This document shows positions 35,317 to 43,723 of a stretch of DNA of 64,000 bases, in pieces. This stretch comes from an uncultured Muribaculaceae bacterium. Its GTDB lineage: Bacteria > Bacteroidota > Bacteroidia > Bacteroidales > Muribaculaceae. The stretch is from contig CAUBJF010000013.1 in NCBI GenBank assembly GCA_958436175.1, positions 14,236 through 78,235 on the forward strand, read 5' to 3'. The position numbers and the translations under genes were made by a program. The notes under the pieces are model-generated. The model was given only the letters and a program-made list of their open reading frames with translations, was not told where the DNA came from and searched no databases. The number at the start of each line of letters is the position of its first letter. Within the stretch, counting starts at the first letter, position 1.

Positions 35317-37196
35317 ATACTGAATCGTTCGCTAAGTTCGTCGTTTCCTATGACAGTAAGCACAGGAAGGCCATCCGGAGTATATGACGGCTCATTACAA
35401 CGGAAAAGGTCGGCCACCATGGATTCCATCTCGGAGGGAGTCAGGACGGCACCCCCGCGCACAGCCCCGCTATGTGCGAGAGCGAGGGCAACAGGTCCGC
35501 GAAGTCGGTTGGCAGAGGGCAGATTCTCACTATCGCAGTCGTCGAGAATTACGGTCAATGCGTCGGCCGCCTGCGAACTGTTCAGCATTGACGGTATCGA
35601 AACCAGACTCCATGTAGCACCTTCGATATGATCGGCAATGAATCCCATGCTGCCAAGGCTGTCGGCAAGAGCCTCCATCACGGCACAACGGCTCGGCGAG
35701 AGCTCCAGGGTCTCCGGGAAGATGAGTTGCTGCGAAGGTACGTTCCCGCTCGAAAGCTGCGCCATGAAGCGGTCGTAGAGTATTCGGACATGCGCCCTAT
35801 TCTGCGATATAATCGTCAGTCCACCGTGCGAAGGGGTCACGATATAACGGTTATGGAGCTGGAAACAGGGCATAGCGACCGTACTTATGTCGGGAACGGC
35901 AGTCTCGTCATTGTCCGAAGCTTCCCGGAGCCCTTCGAAAAGCGTATCGCTCTCCTGCCCCGACCCTGTCGCCGTGCTGACAGCTTCGTCACGTTTGCGG
36001 CTGAAGCTCTCGTAGAGTTTGTCCCAGTCATGTGTGGGGGCTGCCTTGGGCTGCCATGTGGCCGGGGCCTCGTTGTCGGAAGAGGCGCGGAAGGGGTTAT
36101 AGTCCGCATCGACATTTTCCGATGGCATAGCTTCCCTGTCGTCGGGCTGGAAAAGGGGTATGTCGACTGCAAAGTCGCTGTCGAAATCGAGGGCTCCTGT
36201 CGCCTGCATCTTGCCGAGAGTCTCTTTGACTGCAGCTGTCAGGATCTGCAGGATTGCCTGCTCATGCTCAAATTTTATCTCGTATTTCTGGGGATGGATA
36301 TTGACATCGATCGTCGAGGGGTCTACTTCGAAATTTATGAAATACGAAGGCTGTGAATCAGGAGGGATGAGCTGGTTGTAGCATTCCATGACACCGCGAT
36401 GGAAGAGCGGATGCCGCATGTTCCTCCCGTTGACGAAGAAGAACTGGTTGTAGCCTCTTTTTTTTGCAAAACGAGGCATCCCGATGAAACCGCCCACCTT
36501 GACGATGGAGGTCTCCGTGGCTATCTCGGCTACCTGGTTCTCCATGTTCTTGCCGAAGAGCGCCGATATGCGCTGCTTGAAGGAACCCTTGAGGAACTGG
36601 TGGAGAACTATATCATTATGTATCAAAGTGAAATCGACACCGGTATTGACCAGTGCGAGTCGTTCGAATTCACGGAGTATGTGACCGAGTTCGACGCTGT
36701 CCTTCTTGAGGAACTTACGCCTTGCCGGCATGTGGAAAAAAATGTTCTTTACGCTTATATTGGTCCCCCGGACACAGCTGACGGGTTCCTGAGATTCGAA
36801 GACGCTCTCAGCAAGCTGGATTCTCGTCCCTAAGGTGTCTTCCCGGCGCATCGTGCGCAGGTCAATCTGGGCGACGGCGGCGATAGAAGGCAGAGCCTCG
36901 CCACGAAAACCCATAGTATGGAGGCGGTAGAGATCATCTGCACTCGAGATCTTGCTTGTGGCATGACGTTCGAAAGCCATACGGGCATCTGTCGGCGACA
37001 TACCACACCCATTGTCGATTACCTGGATGAGAGTACGCCCTGCATCCTTGAGCACGATAGTGATACTCGTGGCACCGGCATCGACCGAATTTTCGACAAG
37101 TTCCTTTATCACCGAGGCGGGACGCTGGATAACCTCCCCGGCCGCTATCTGGTTTGCCACCGAATCGGGCAACAGTCGTATGATATCGCTATTCAT
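35313..37196 (-). CDS. mutL: DNA mismatch repair protein MutL
   Basis: 627 residues. The GHKL ATPase domain (1-330) contains ELVENSVDAGATSI, VIDNGCGM and RHATSKI...TMGFRGEALPSI. A variable linker (about 345-430) leads to the C-terminal dimerisation domain. There the usual endonuclease motif (DQHA-type) reads ISQNRAHVRILYDRF, and the ACK and CPHGRP-type motifs are also not conserved, so nicking activity is doubtful. A TAAATTTG box ends 4 nt before the ATG, implying a leaderless mRNA. The DUF6377 gene follows with a 4-nt overlap. Confidence 0.95.
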   Translation of the reverse strand: MNSDIIRLLPDSVANQIAAGEVIQRPASVIKELVENSVDAGATSITIVLKDAGRTLIQVIDNGCGMSPTDARMAFERHATSKISSADDLYRLHTMGFRGEALPSIAAVAQIDLRTMRREDTLGTRIQLAESVFESQEPVSCVRGTNISVKNIFFHMPARRKFLKKDSVELGHILREFERLALVNTGVDFTLIHNDIVLHQFLKGSFKQRISALFGKNMENQVAEIATETSIVKVGGFIGMPRFAKKRGYNQFFFVNGRNMRHPLFHRGVMECYNQLIPPDSQPSYFINFEVDPSTIDVNIHPQKYEIKFEHEQAILQILTAAVKETLGKMQATGALDFDSDFAVDIPLFQPDDREAMPSENVDADYNPFRASSDNEAPATWQPKAAPTHDWDKLYESFSRKRDEAVSTATGSGQESDTLFEGLREASDNDETAVPDISTVAMPCFQLHNRYIVTPSHGGLTIISQNRAHVRILYDRFMAQLSSGNVPSQQLIFPETLELSPSRCAVMEALADSLGSMGFIADHIEGATWSLVSIPSMLNSSQAADALTVILDDCDSENLPSANRLRGPVALALAHSGAVRGGAVLTPSEMESMVADLFRCNEPSYTPDGLPVLTVIGNDELSERFSI

Positions 37197-37200
37197 AATG

Positions 37201-37231
37201 CAAATTTACAAATAAGTGGAGACCGGACGAA
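37201..37231 (-). promoter_or_regulatory. Promoter of mutL-DUF6377
   Basis: On the minus strand TTCG (37231-37228), 19 nt, then TAAATTTG (37208-37201). The box ends 4 nt from the mutL ATG. Confidence 0.6.
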
Positions 37232-37252
37232 ATTTGTCAAGTATATAAAATC

Positions 37253-37288
37253 AAAAAGACATGCGTCGCTTATAACGGCGACGCATGC
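37253..37288 (-). terminator. Terminator of the ribosomal array
   Basis: On the minus strand CATGCGTCGC-type inverted repeat (GCATGCGTCGC pairing with GCGACGCATG, core 37261-37286) followed by TCTTTTTG. It lies about 30 nt after the rplQ stop, ending the str-S10-spc-alpha transcript. Confidence 0.88.
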
Positions 37289-37317
37289 CTTCAGTTATGA
37301 ATCTTGCTTTAAGTAGC

Positions 37318-37806
37318 TTATTCGGCAGCGGGAGCTTCGGTAGCAGGAGCTTCAGCGGCAGGAGCCTCGGCAGCGGGAGCTGCTTTCTTACTGCGGCTGC
37401 GGCGTGTGCTCTTAGCCTTGGTTTCCTTGCCTTCCTTGAGCATTGCTTCGTTGTAGTCCACAAGTTCGATGAAGCATGTCTTGGCATTGTCGCCGAGACG
37501 GTTGCCAGTCTTGAGGATACGTGTGTAGCCGCCGGGGCGTGTGGCAATCTTCTCAGCGATTTCCTGGAAGAGAACCTTCACGGCTTCCTTGTTCTGGAGA
37601 TAGCTGAAGACAAGACGGCGGTTAGCCATGCTGTCTTCCTTTGCACGGTTGATCAGGGGCTCGGCATACATGCGCAGGGCCTTGGCTTTTGCCAGGGTTG
37701 TGAAGATGCGCTTGTGCATGATGAGCGAGATCGTCATATTAGCCAGAAGGGCATCGCGGTGAGCTTTCTTACGGCTAAGGTGATTGAAGTTTTTATTGTG
37801 TCTCAT
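37318..37806 (-). CDS. rplQ: 50S ribosomal protein L17
   Basis: 162 residues. The conserved core (1-115) begins MRHNKNFNHLSRKKAHRDAL and includes AKALRMYAEPLINRAK. L17 lies near the exit tunnel. Beyond the core is a basic stretch (KSTRRSRSKK) and a low-complexity tail of repeated PAAEA/PATEA units. Such alanine-rich tails on L17 occur in Bacteroidetes and probably extend from the ribosome as disordered sequence. Last gene of the alpha operon. Confidence 0.97.
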   Translation of the reverse strand: MRHNKNFNHLSRKKAHRDALLANMTISLIMHKRIFTTLAKAKALRMYAEPLINRAKEDSMANRRLVFSYLQNKEAVKVLFQEIAEKIATRPGGYTRILKTGNRLGDNAKTCFIELVDYNEAMLKEGKETKAKSTRRSRSKKAAPAAEAPAAEAPATEAPAAE

Positions 37807-37814
37807 CGGAGTGT

Positions 37815-38807
37815 TTAATCTTTATCGAGTTTGTACTTGGAGATGTCCATGCCGAAAGAAAGATTGAGGCTGTTGAGCAGGCTCTCAAGCTCGACGAGGG
37901 ACTTTTTGCCGAAGTTGCGGAATTTCAGCAGGTCGGTCTTGTTGAAAACGACGAGTTCGGCGAGGGTTTCGACCTCGGCGCTCTTGAGGCAGTTAAGGGC
38001 ACGTACGGAGAGCTGCATGTCGACGAGCTTCGATTTGAGAAGCTGGCGCATGTGGAGAACTTCTTCGTCGAACTCTTCGCCGGGATCGGGTTCGGAAGTC
38101 TCGAGAGTGATTTTCTCGTCCGAGAAAAGCATGAAGTGGTAGATGAGAATCTTTGCCGCTTCCTTGACTGCTTCCTTGGGCAGGATAGACCCGTTGGTAC
38201 TTATCTCGAGAGTAAGTTTATCGTAGTCGGTTTTCTGGTCTACGCGGTAGTTTTCCACCGTGTACTTGACATTCTTGATCGGGGTGTAGATGGAGTCGAT
38301 GGCGATAGTGTCGGTATCGTCCTGCGGAGTGACGTTTTCTTCGGCAGGCACCCAGCCACGACCCTTGTTGATCGTCAGAATTATGGTGAAACTTGCGTTG
38401 GGATCCAAATGACAGATGACAAGCTCCGGATTCATTACTTCGAATCCGTTGAGATGCTTGGAAATGTCGCCGGCTGTGAACACTTCGTTACCTGAAACGG
38501 TAATAGCTACACGTTCGAATTCGGTATCTTCCACTTTCTGTTTGAGGTCAACCTGCTTGAGGTTAAGGATGATGTTGGTTACATCTTCCTTAACGCCGGG
38601 GACGGCATCAAATTCGTTCTTTACTCCGTCGATTTTGATCGAGGAGATGGCATAGCCCTCGAGAGAGGACAGAAGAACGCGGCGCAGTGCGTTGCCGACG
38701 GTGATGCCATAGCCGGGTTCCAAAGGCTTGAACTCGAATTTTCCGTAGAAGTTACTGGCTTCCACCATGATTACCTCTTCAGGTTTTTGGAATGCTAATA
38801 TAGCCAT
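37815..38807 (-). CDS. rpoA: RNA polymerase subunit alpha
   Basis: 330 residues, normal length. The N-terminal domain (1-235; GYGITVGNALRRVLLSSLEG) dimerises and nucleates core assembly. The C-terminal domain (about 250-320; LNCLKSAEVETLAELV, KFRNFGKKSLVELESLL) is the DNA- and activator-contacting HhH unit. It lies 8 nt before rplQ and 22 nt after rpsD. Confidence 0.98.
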   Translation of the reverse strand: MAILAFQKPEEVIMVEASNFYGKFEFKPLEPGYGITVGNALRRVLLSSLEGYAISSIKIDGVKNEFDAVPGVKEDVTNIILNLKQVDLKQKVEDTEFERVAITVSGNEVFTAGDISKHLNGFEVMNPELVICHLDPNASFTIILTINKGRGWVPAEENVTPQDDTDTIAIDSIYTPIKNVKYTVENYRVDQKTDYDKLTLEISTNGSILPKEAVKEAAKILIYHFMLFSDEKITLETSEPDPGEEFDEEVLHMRQLLKSKLVDMQLSVRALNCLKSAEVETLAELVVFNKTDLLKFRNFGKKSLVELESLLNSLNLSFGMDISKYKLDKD

Positions 38808-38829
38808 GGATCTTGTAGATTAGAATTTA

Positions 38830-39435
38830 TTACTTGGAGTAGAGCTCGACAATCAGCTGTTCCTTGATGTTTTCGGGGATGTCCTCGCGGGCGGGTACGT
38901 GGAGATACTTGCCGCTCTTGGTGCTTTCGTCCCATTCGATCCAAGGATACTTGCTGTGGTTGAAGCCGGCAAGTGCGTCGGCTATCACTTCGAGGCTCTT
39001 GCTGCGTTCGCGCACTCCGATGACATCGCCTGCTTCAACAGCATAAGAAGGTACGTTGACAACCTTGCCGTTGACGGTGATGTGCTTGTGGAGAACGAGC
39101 TGGCGTGCGGCTGCACGTGTGGGAGCGATACCGAGACGGAACACTACGTTGTCGAGACGGCCTTCAAGAAGCTGAAGGAGAATCTCGCCGGTAATACCCT
39201 TGAGACTCGAGGCTTTCTCGAAGAGGTTGCGGAACTGACGTTCGAGCAGGCCGTAGGTATATTTGGCTTTCTGTTTTTCGCGGAGCTGAACGCCGTACTC
39301 CGATGTCTTGCGGCGTTTGTTCTGGCCATGCTGGCCCGGTGGAAAGTTACGACGTGCGAGCACTTTGTCTTCGCCGAAGATGGGTTCGCCGAATTTACGG
39401 GCTATTTTGGTCTTGGGACCTGTGTATCTTGCCAT
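38830..39435 (-). CDS. rpsD: 30S ribosomal protein S4
   Basis: 201 residues. An assembly-initiating 16S rRNA-binding protein: ARYTGPKTKIARKFGEPIFG at the start and the S4 RNA-binding domain (LLEGRLDNVVFRLGIAPTRA, ARQLVLHKHITVNG). The N-terminal zinc cysteines are absent, as in the C-minus type. Upstream is a 291-nt structured gap, the longest inside the ribosomal array, suggesting autoregulation by S4. Confidence 0.97.
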   Translation of the reverse strand: MARYTGPKTKIARKFGEPIFGEDKVLARRNFPPGQHGQNKRRKTSEYGVQLREKQKAKYTYGLLERQFRNLFEKASSLKGITGEILLQLLEGRLDNVVFRLGIAPTRAAARQLVLHKHITVNGKVVNVPSYAVEAGDVIGVRERSKSLEVIADALAGFNHSKYPWIEWDESTKSGKYLHVPAREDIPENIKEQLIVELYSK

Positions 39436-39726
39436 TTTTGTTTATAATCAGTTTATCGGGTTTGCCGTCTCGGGGCATCGGGTGAGAACGGAACCCCGGC
39501 GCAGCCGCGACCATAGAGAGGTGATCGAAAATATGGTCTATTCGCCTTTGGGTTTCCTCTCGTCCCGCCCCAAGTTGCCCTGCCCCGTTCTTCTGGGGCT
39601 GGGCATGCCGGGAAGGACTTGGCTGGCATCCCGGCGGGTAGGACCCGAGTGTTGGATATTTTTTTGTTGACTAAAAGTGAAAGCAGAGTGTGCCGTAGGG
39701 AATTATTCCTCAGGCAGGTAACTGAT
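39436..39726 (-). promoter_or_regulatory. Structured intergenic region before rpsD, candidate S4 leader
   Basis: 291 nt between rpsK and rpsD, GC-rich with several strong hairpins: GCCCTGCCCC/GGGGCTGGGC (39577-39604, one T-T mismatch), GCCGGGA/TCCCGGC (39607-39635) and GACCATA/TATGGTC (39509-39538). No reading frame is supported. S4 autoregulates its operon in E. coli and Bacillus through mRNA structure. From memory an S4 leader class has been proposed for Bacteroidia; I cannot confirm that this is a member. Confidence 0.6.
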
Positions 39727-40116
39727 TTAAACTCTTCTTCTCTTGGGAGGACGGCAACCGTTGTGGGGCAGCGGAGTAACGTCGATAATCTCTGTTACGG
39801 CGATGCCGGCGCCATGAATGGTACGGACTGCGGATTCACGGCCGTTGCCCGGACCCTTGAGGTATGCCTTCACTTTGCGCAGACCGAGGTCATATGCAGT
39901 TTTAGCACAGTCCTGGGCCGCCATCTGGGCGGCATACGGTGTGTTCTTTTTGCTGCCACGGAATCCCATTTTGCCGGCCGACGACCAGGAGATGACCTGA
40001 CCTTCGCTGTTGGCAAGGCAGACAATGATATTGTTGAACGAAGAATGAACGTGAAGCTGGCCTTCTGCGCCGACTTTGACGTTTCTTTTCTTAGCTGCGA
40101 CTGTTTTCTTTGCCAT
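39727..40116 (-). CDS. rpsK: 30S ribosomal protein S11
   Basis: 129 residues. Platform protein of the small subunit: VHSSFNNIIVCLANSEGQVI, SAGKMGFRGSKKNTPYAAQM and the terminal ITEIIDVTPLPHNGCRPPKR-type motif are diagnostic. It lies 9 nt after rpsM. Confidence 0.98.
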   Translation of the reverse strand: MAKKTVAAKKRNVKVGAEGQLHVHSSFNNIIVCLANSEGQVISWSSAGKMGFRGSKKNTPYAAQMAAQDCAKTAYDLGLRKVKAYLKGPGNGRESAVRTIHGAGIAVTEIIDVTPLPHNGCRPPKRRRV

Positions 40117-40125
40117 GTCGATTTA

Positions 40126-40506
40126 TTATTTAGTAGCTTTCTTCTTGTTGGCGACGGTTTTCTTGCGGCCCTTGCGGGTACGGGCGTTGTTCTTGGTGCT
40201 CTGGCCACGAACGGGCAGACCGTTGCGGTGACGTATGCCACGGTAGCAGCCGATATCCATCAGGCGCTTGATGTTGAGCTGGATTTCGCTGCGGAGATCA
40301 CCTTCAACTTTGTATTCCGTGCCAATAACTTCACGCACCTTTGCAGCCTCGGCGTCGGTCCAGTCCTGTACTTTCTTGTCCAGGTCGACACCTGCTTCGG
40401 TGAGGATGTGCTTGGCGGCGCTGCGGCCGATGCCGAAGATGTAAGTCAAGGCGATTTCACCTCTTTTGTTCTGGGGGAGGTCAACTCCCACGATTCTTAC
40501 TGCCAT
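40126..40506 (-). CDS. rpsM: 30S ribosomal protein S13
   Basis: 126 residues. MAVRIVGVDLPQNKRGEIAL at the start, then GIGRSAAKHIL, and a terminal RHRNGLPVRGQSTKNNARTR that reaches the P-site tRNA. Basic tail KKTVANKKKATK. It lies 9 nt after rpmJ. Confidence 0.98.
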   Translation of the reverse strand: MAVRIVGVDLPQNKRGEIALTYIFGIGRSAAKHILTEAGVDLDKKVQDWTDAEAAKVREVIGTEYKVEGDLRSEIQLNIKRLMDIGCYRGIRHRNGLPVRGQSTKNNARTRKGRKKTVANKKKATK

Positions 40507-40515
40507 ATTACTTAA

Positions 40516-40632
40516 TTATCCTTGACGCTGTTTGTACTTGGGGTTTTTCTTGTTGATGACATAGAGACGTCCTTTGCGGCGAACGATCTTGCTGTCCGGA
40601 GTGCGCTTCTTTACGCTTGCTCTTACTTTCAT
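40516..40632 (-). CDS. rpmJ: 50S ribosomal protein L36
   Basis: 38 residues, below usual gene-calling limits: it starts MKVRASVKKRTPDSKIVRRK and ends NPKYKQRQG. The typical CxxC/CxxH zinc ligands of L36 are replaced (VKKRTPD, KNPKYKQ), so this is the zinc-free C-minus form. It sits between infA and rpsM, the expected position. Confidence 0.95.
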   Translation of the reverse strand: MKVRASVKKRTPDSKIVRRKGRLYVINKKNPKYKQRQG

Positions 40633-40651
40633 ATCTTTTAGTTTTGCGGTT

Positions 40652-40870
40652 TTATTTATAGCGGAAAGCAATCCGGCCTTTGGAAAGGTCATAGGGCGAC
40701 ATTTCGACGCGCACTTTGTCGCCGGGGAGGATCTTGATGTAGTGCATCCTCATCTTGCCGGAGATATGAGCGGTGATTTCGTGGCCGTTTTCGAGTTCCA
40801 CACGGAACATGGCGTTCGAGAGCGCTTCCACGATGGTGCCGTCCTGTTCGATTGCTGATTGTTTAGCCAT
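40652..40870 (-). CDS. infA: Translation initiation factor IF-1
   Basis: 72 residues, one S1-like OB fold: EQDGTIVEALSNAMFRVELE, GHEITAHISGKMRMHYIKIL, PGDKVRVEMSPYDLSKGRI. It binds the A site during initiation. Located 8 nt after map. Confidence 0.98.
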   Translation of the reverse strand: MAKQSAIEQDGTIVEALSNAMFRVELENGHEITAHISGKMRMHYIKILPGDKVRVEMSPYDLSKGRIAFRYK

Positions 40871-40878
40871 ATGTGAGA

Positions 40879-41661
40879 TTAAATAAACTTATCTGTGATT
40901 GCTTCGTGAATATAGTCGAATGTTGTCAGGATCTCCACGCGGTCGTCGACCATGGCGAGGGTGTGCTCGTAATGTGCCGAAGGCTTGCGGTCGCGGGTAC
41001 GGCAGGTCCATCCGTCGCTTTCGATGACGATGTTGCGGCTGCCCATGTTGATCATAGGCTCTATGCAGAAGCACATGCCGTTGGCCAGGCGCGGACCGAT
41101 GCCGCGGCGCCCGTAGTTTGGCACTTCCGGGGCTTCGTGCATCGACCGTCCTATGCCGTGGCCGCACATTTCACGGACGACGGAATAGTTGCGGTGCTCG
41201 CAGTAGGTCTGGATGGCATTGGCGATATCGCCGATGCGCGCCCCTATCTTGCAGGCTCCGATGCCTACGTAGAGCGATTCCTTGGTAGTGCGGCAGAGTG
41301 CCATCTTTTCGGGGCTTACGGTGCCCACGGCGAAGGTATAGCACGAATCTGCCATGAAGCCGTCCTTCTCGACGACGGTGTCGATGCCGACGATGTCGCC
41401 GTCGACAAGCACGCGGTCCGAGGGGAAGCCGTGGACCACAGTCTCATTGACTTCTATGCAGAGCGTTGCCGGAAAGCCTTCGTAGCCCAGGCAGGCAGGC
41501 TTGCCACCATTGTCCATGATATATTCACGGGCAATGGTGTCGAGCTTGCGTGTGGTTACGCCGGGTTCGATCCAGCGCGCAACCTCGCCCAGCGTCTGGG
41601 ATATCAGGCGCGCCGAGCTGCGCATTGTCTCGATTTCTTCCGGTGTCTTAAGATAAATCAT
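40879..41661 (-). CDS. map: Methionine aminopeptidase, type I
   Basis: 260 residues. Dinuclear metal hydrolase that removes initiator Met. Metal-ligand segments: VDGDIVGIDTVVEKDGFMAD, MCGHGIGRSMHEAP, and the terminal EHTLAMVDDRVEIL. No N-terminal zinc extension (type Ia). Encoded between secY and infA, as is common in this array. Confidence 0.97.
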   Translation of the reverse strand: MIYLKTPEEIETMRSSARLISQTLGEVARWIEPGVTTRKLDTIAREYIMDNGGKPACLGYEGFPATLCIEVNETVVHGFPSDRVLVDGDIVGIDTVVEKDGFMADSCYTFAVGTVSPEKMALCRTTKESLYVGIGACKIGARIGDIANAIQTYCEHRNYSVVREMCGHGIGRSMHEAPEVPNYGRRGIGPRLANGMCFCIEPMINMGSRNIVIESDGWTCRTRDRKPSAHYEHTLAMVDDRVEILTTFDYIHEAITDKFI

Positions 41662-41697
41662 TTAAGCTTGTTTTTAATAGTAACCTGCCTGAAAGGA

Positions 41698-43047
41698 TCA
41701 ATAGGCCTGCCCTGTGGTACGTCCCTTGATCTTGCCTTCCTTCATGAGGCCGTCGTAATGGTGCATCATGAGATGCGACTCTATCTGCTGGAGCGTGTCG
41801 AGGACGACACCTACCATGATCAGCAGCGATGTGCCGCCGAAGAACTGGGCGAAGTTCTGGCTGATGCCGAAGAAGCGGGCGAAAGCCGGCAGGATGGCAA
41901 CGATGCCGAGGAAGATCGACCCTGGCAGGGTGATACGGCTCATGATGACGTCGAGGTACTCCTGGGTCTTCTTGCCGGGCTTGACGCCGGGGATGAATCC
42001 GTTGTTGCGCTTGAGGTCTTCGGCCATCTGGGCGGGGCGCACGGTGATGGCAGTGTAGAAGTAGGTGAAGGCAACTATGAGGATGAAGAAGATTGCGTTG
42101 TACCAGAAGCTGTTGATGTCGGTGAAGGCTCCGAGGAAACCGGAGTCACCGCCACGGAAGCCGGCGAAGGTCATCGGGATGAACATGATAGCCTGGGCGA
42201 AGATGATAGGCATTACGCCTGCCGCATTCACCTTCAGGGGGATGTACTGGCGTGCGCCTCCGTACTGGCGGTTGCCGACGATTCGCTTGGCGTACTGTAC
42301 GGGCACCTTGCGTGTACCCTGCACAAGAAGGACAGCGCCGACGGTGACAGCGAAGAGAAGCACTATCTCGACGATGAACATCACCAGACCGCCCTGGCTG
42401 CCGGAGGCACCCGGGAGACGGCTGACGAATTCATAGTAGAGAGCTCCCGGGAGACGTGCAATGATACCTACGAGGATTATGAAGGAGATACCATTGCCGA
42501 TACCACGGTCTGTGATACGTTCTCCGAGCCACATGATGAACATGGAGCCGGAAGCGAGGATGATAGTAAGATATAACACTGTCCAGAACCCTAACGACAG
42601 GGTTGTGCCGTTAGCAGCGCCGTTGACCTGCACCTGGAGGTTGATCAGGTATGCCGGAGCCTGAAGGAAAAGGATCAGGACTGTGAGATAACGGGTGTAC
42701 TGGTTGAGTTTCTGACGTCCACTTTCGCCCTCACGCTGCATTTTCTGGAACGAGGGGAGAATCATACCGCAGAGCTGGATAACGATCGAGGCCGTGATAT
42801 ACGGCATGATACCCAGTGCGAATATGGAGGCTTGCGAGAAGGCGCCGCCGGAGAACATATCGAGAAGCTGCATCAGACCGCTCTTGTTGGTAAAGTTCGC
42901 AAGAGCGTCGATGTCGGAGGGCGAGATGCCCGGAAGCACAACGTAGCAGCCCAGGCGGTAGATGAGTACCAGCAGCAGGGTCACCAGGATGCGCTTGCGC
43001 AGCTCATCGATGGTCCAGATGTTTTTGAGGGTGTCGAAGAATCTCAT
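41698..43047 (-). CDS. secY: Protein translocase subunit SecY
   Basis: 449 residues with ten membrane helices. The plug and first helices include RLGCYVVLPGISPSDIDALA. The cytosolic loop GTRKVPVQYAKRIVGNRQYG between helices 6 and 7 contacts the ribosome and SecA. GFIPGVKPGKKTQEYLDVIM is the family's second cytosolic loop. It forms the membrane channel with SecE and SecG. 2 nt after rplO. Confidence 0.98.
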   Translation of the reverse strand: MRFFDTLKNIWTIDELRKRILVTLLLVLIYRLGCYVVLPGISPSDIDALANFTNKSGLMQLLDMFSGGAFSQASIFALGIMPYITASIVIQLCGMILPSFQKMQREGESGRQKLNQYTRYLTVLILFLQAPAYLINLQVQVNGAANGTTLSLGFWTVLYLTIILASGSMFIMWLGERITDRGIGNGISFIILVGIIARLPGALYYEFVSRLPGASGSQGGLVMFIVEIVLLFAVTVGAVLLVQGTRKVPVQYAKRIVGNRQYGGARQYIPLKVNAAGVMPIIFAQAIMFIPMTFAGFRGGDSGFLGAFTDINSFWYNAIFFILIVAFTYFYTAITVRPAQMAEDLKRNNGFIPGVKPGKKTQEYLDVIMSRITLPGSIFLGIVAILPAFARFFGISQNFAQFFGGTSLLIMVGVVLDTLQQIESHLMMHHYDGLMKEGKIKGRTTGQAY

Positions 43048-43049
43048 AA

Positions 43050-43496
43050 TTAGATTTTATTTGCTGTGCCGCCGGCAGCCTCGATGGCAGCCTTTGCGGA
43101 TTCGGAGAAGGCGTTGGCTTCGACGGTGAGGGCTACATTGAGCTTGCCCATGCCGAGGATCTTGACGAGCTGGTTGCGGCGAACCACACCGGCCTGGCGG
43201 AGTTCTTCAACGCCAATCTTCTGGAGCTTGCGGCTCTCTGCGAGTTCGGCGAGTGTGCCAAGGTTCACAGCCTTGTACTCTACACGGTTGATATTCTTGA
43301 AACCGAATTTGGGCAGACGGCGCTGCAGAGGCATCTGGCCGCCCTCGAAACCGATCTTGCGTTTGTAGCCGGAACGGCTCTTGGCGCCCTTATGACCACG
43401 GGTCGATGTTCCGCCCTTGCCGGAGCCGGGGCCGCGGCCGATGCGGGTGTTGCGTTTAACAGATCCTGTGGCGGGTTTGAGATTACTTAAGTCCAT
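43050..43496 (-). CDS. rplO: 50S ribosomal protein L15
   Basis: 148 residues. N-terminal Gly/Arg/Lys-rich extension (RNTRIGRGPGSGKGGTSTRG) that penetrates 23S rRNA, then FEGGQMPLQRRLPKFGF and the C-terminal globular domain. Between rpmD and secY as usual. Confidence 0.98.
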   Translation of the reverse strand: MDLSNLKPATGSVKRNTRIGRGPGSGKGGTSTRGHKGAKSRSGYKRKIGFEGGQMPLQRRLPKFGFKNINRVEYKAVNLGTLAELAESRKLQKIGVEELRQAGVVRRNQLVKILGMGKLNVALTVEANAFSESAKAAIEAAGGTANKI

Positions 43497-43510
43497 TTCG
43501 TTTCGATGTT

Positions 43511-43690
43511 TTAGGCGTTGGTCACCTCGACGAGATGACGTACTTTGTTTACCATACCCATCACGGACGGGGTGTCTTCTTTCACCACCGTGTGATTCAT
43601 TTTCTTGAGGCCGAGGGCGTCGAGAGTGCGCTTCTGCACTGCCGGGCAGTTGATACGGCTCTTTATCTGTTTGATTTTGATCTGTGCCAT
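43511..43690 (-). CDS. rpmD: 50S ribosomal protein L30
   Basis: 59 residues from the ATG at 43690 (MAQIKIKQIKSRINCPAVQK); a start 5 codons upstream is less likely. KRTLDALGLKKMNHTVVKED is the L30 signature. Between rpsE and rplO. Confidence 0.96.
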   Translation of the reverse strand: MAQIKIKQIKSRINCPAVQKRTLDALGLKKMNHTVVKEDTPSVMGMVNKVRHLVEVTNA

Positions 43691-43723
43691 TTGGAATGTT
43701 GACAAGTTGGTGGGACGATGTTT

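Noticed and set aside
37318..37400. Repeats in the rplQ 3' end as a CRISPR-like array
   Set aside because: They are in-frame codon repeats (PAAEA) without uniform spacers.
40873..42576. A plus-strand open frame of 567 codons
   Set aside because: Antisense to map and secY; its sequence is a His/Asp/Glu-rich artefact of their codon use.
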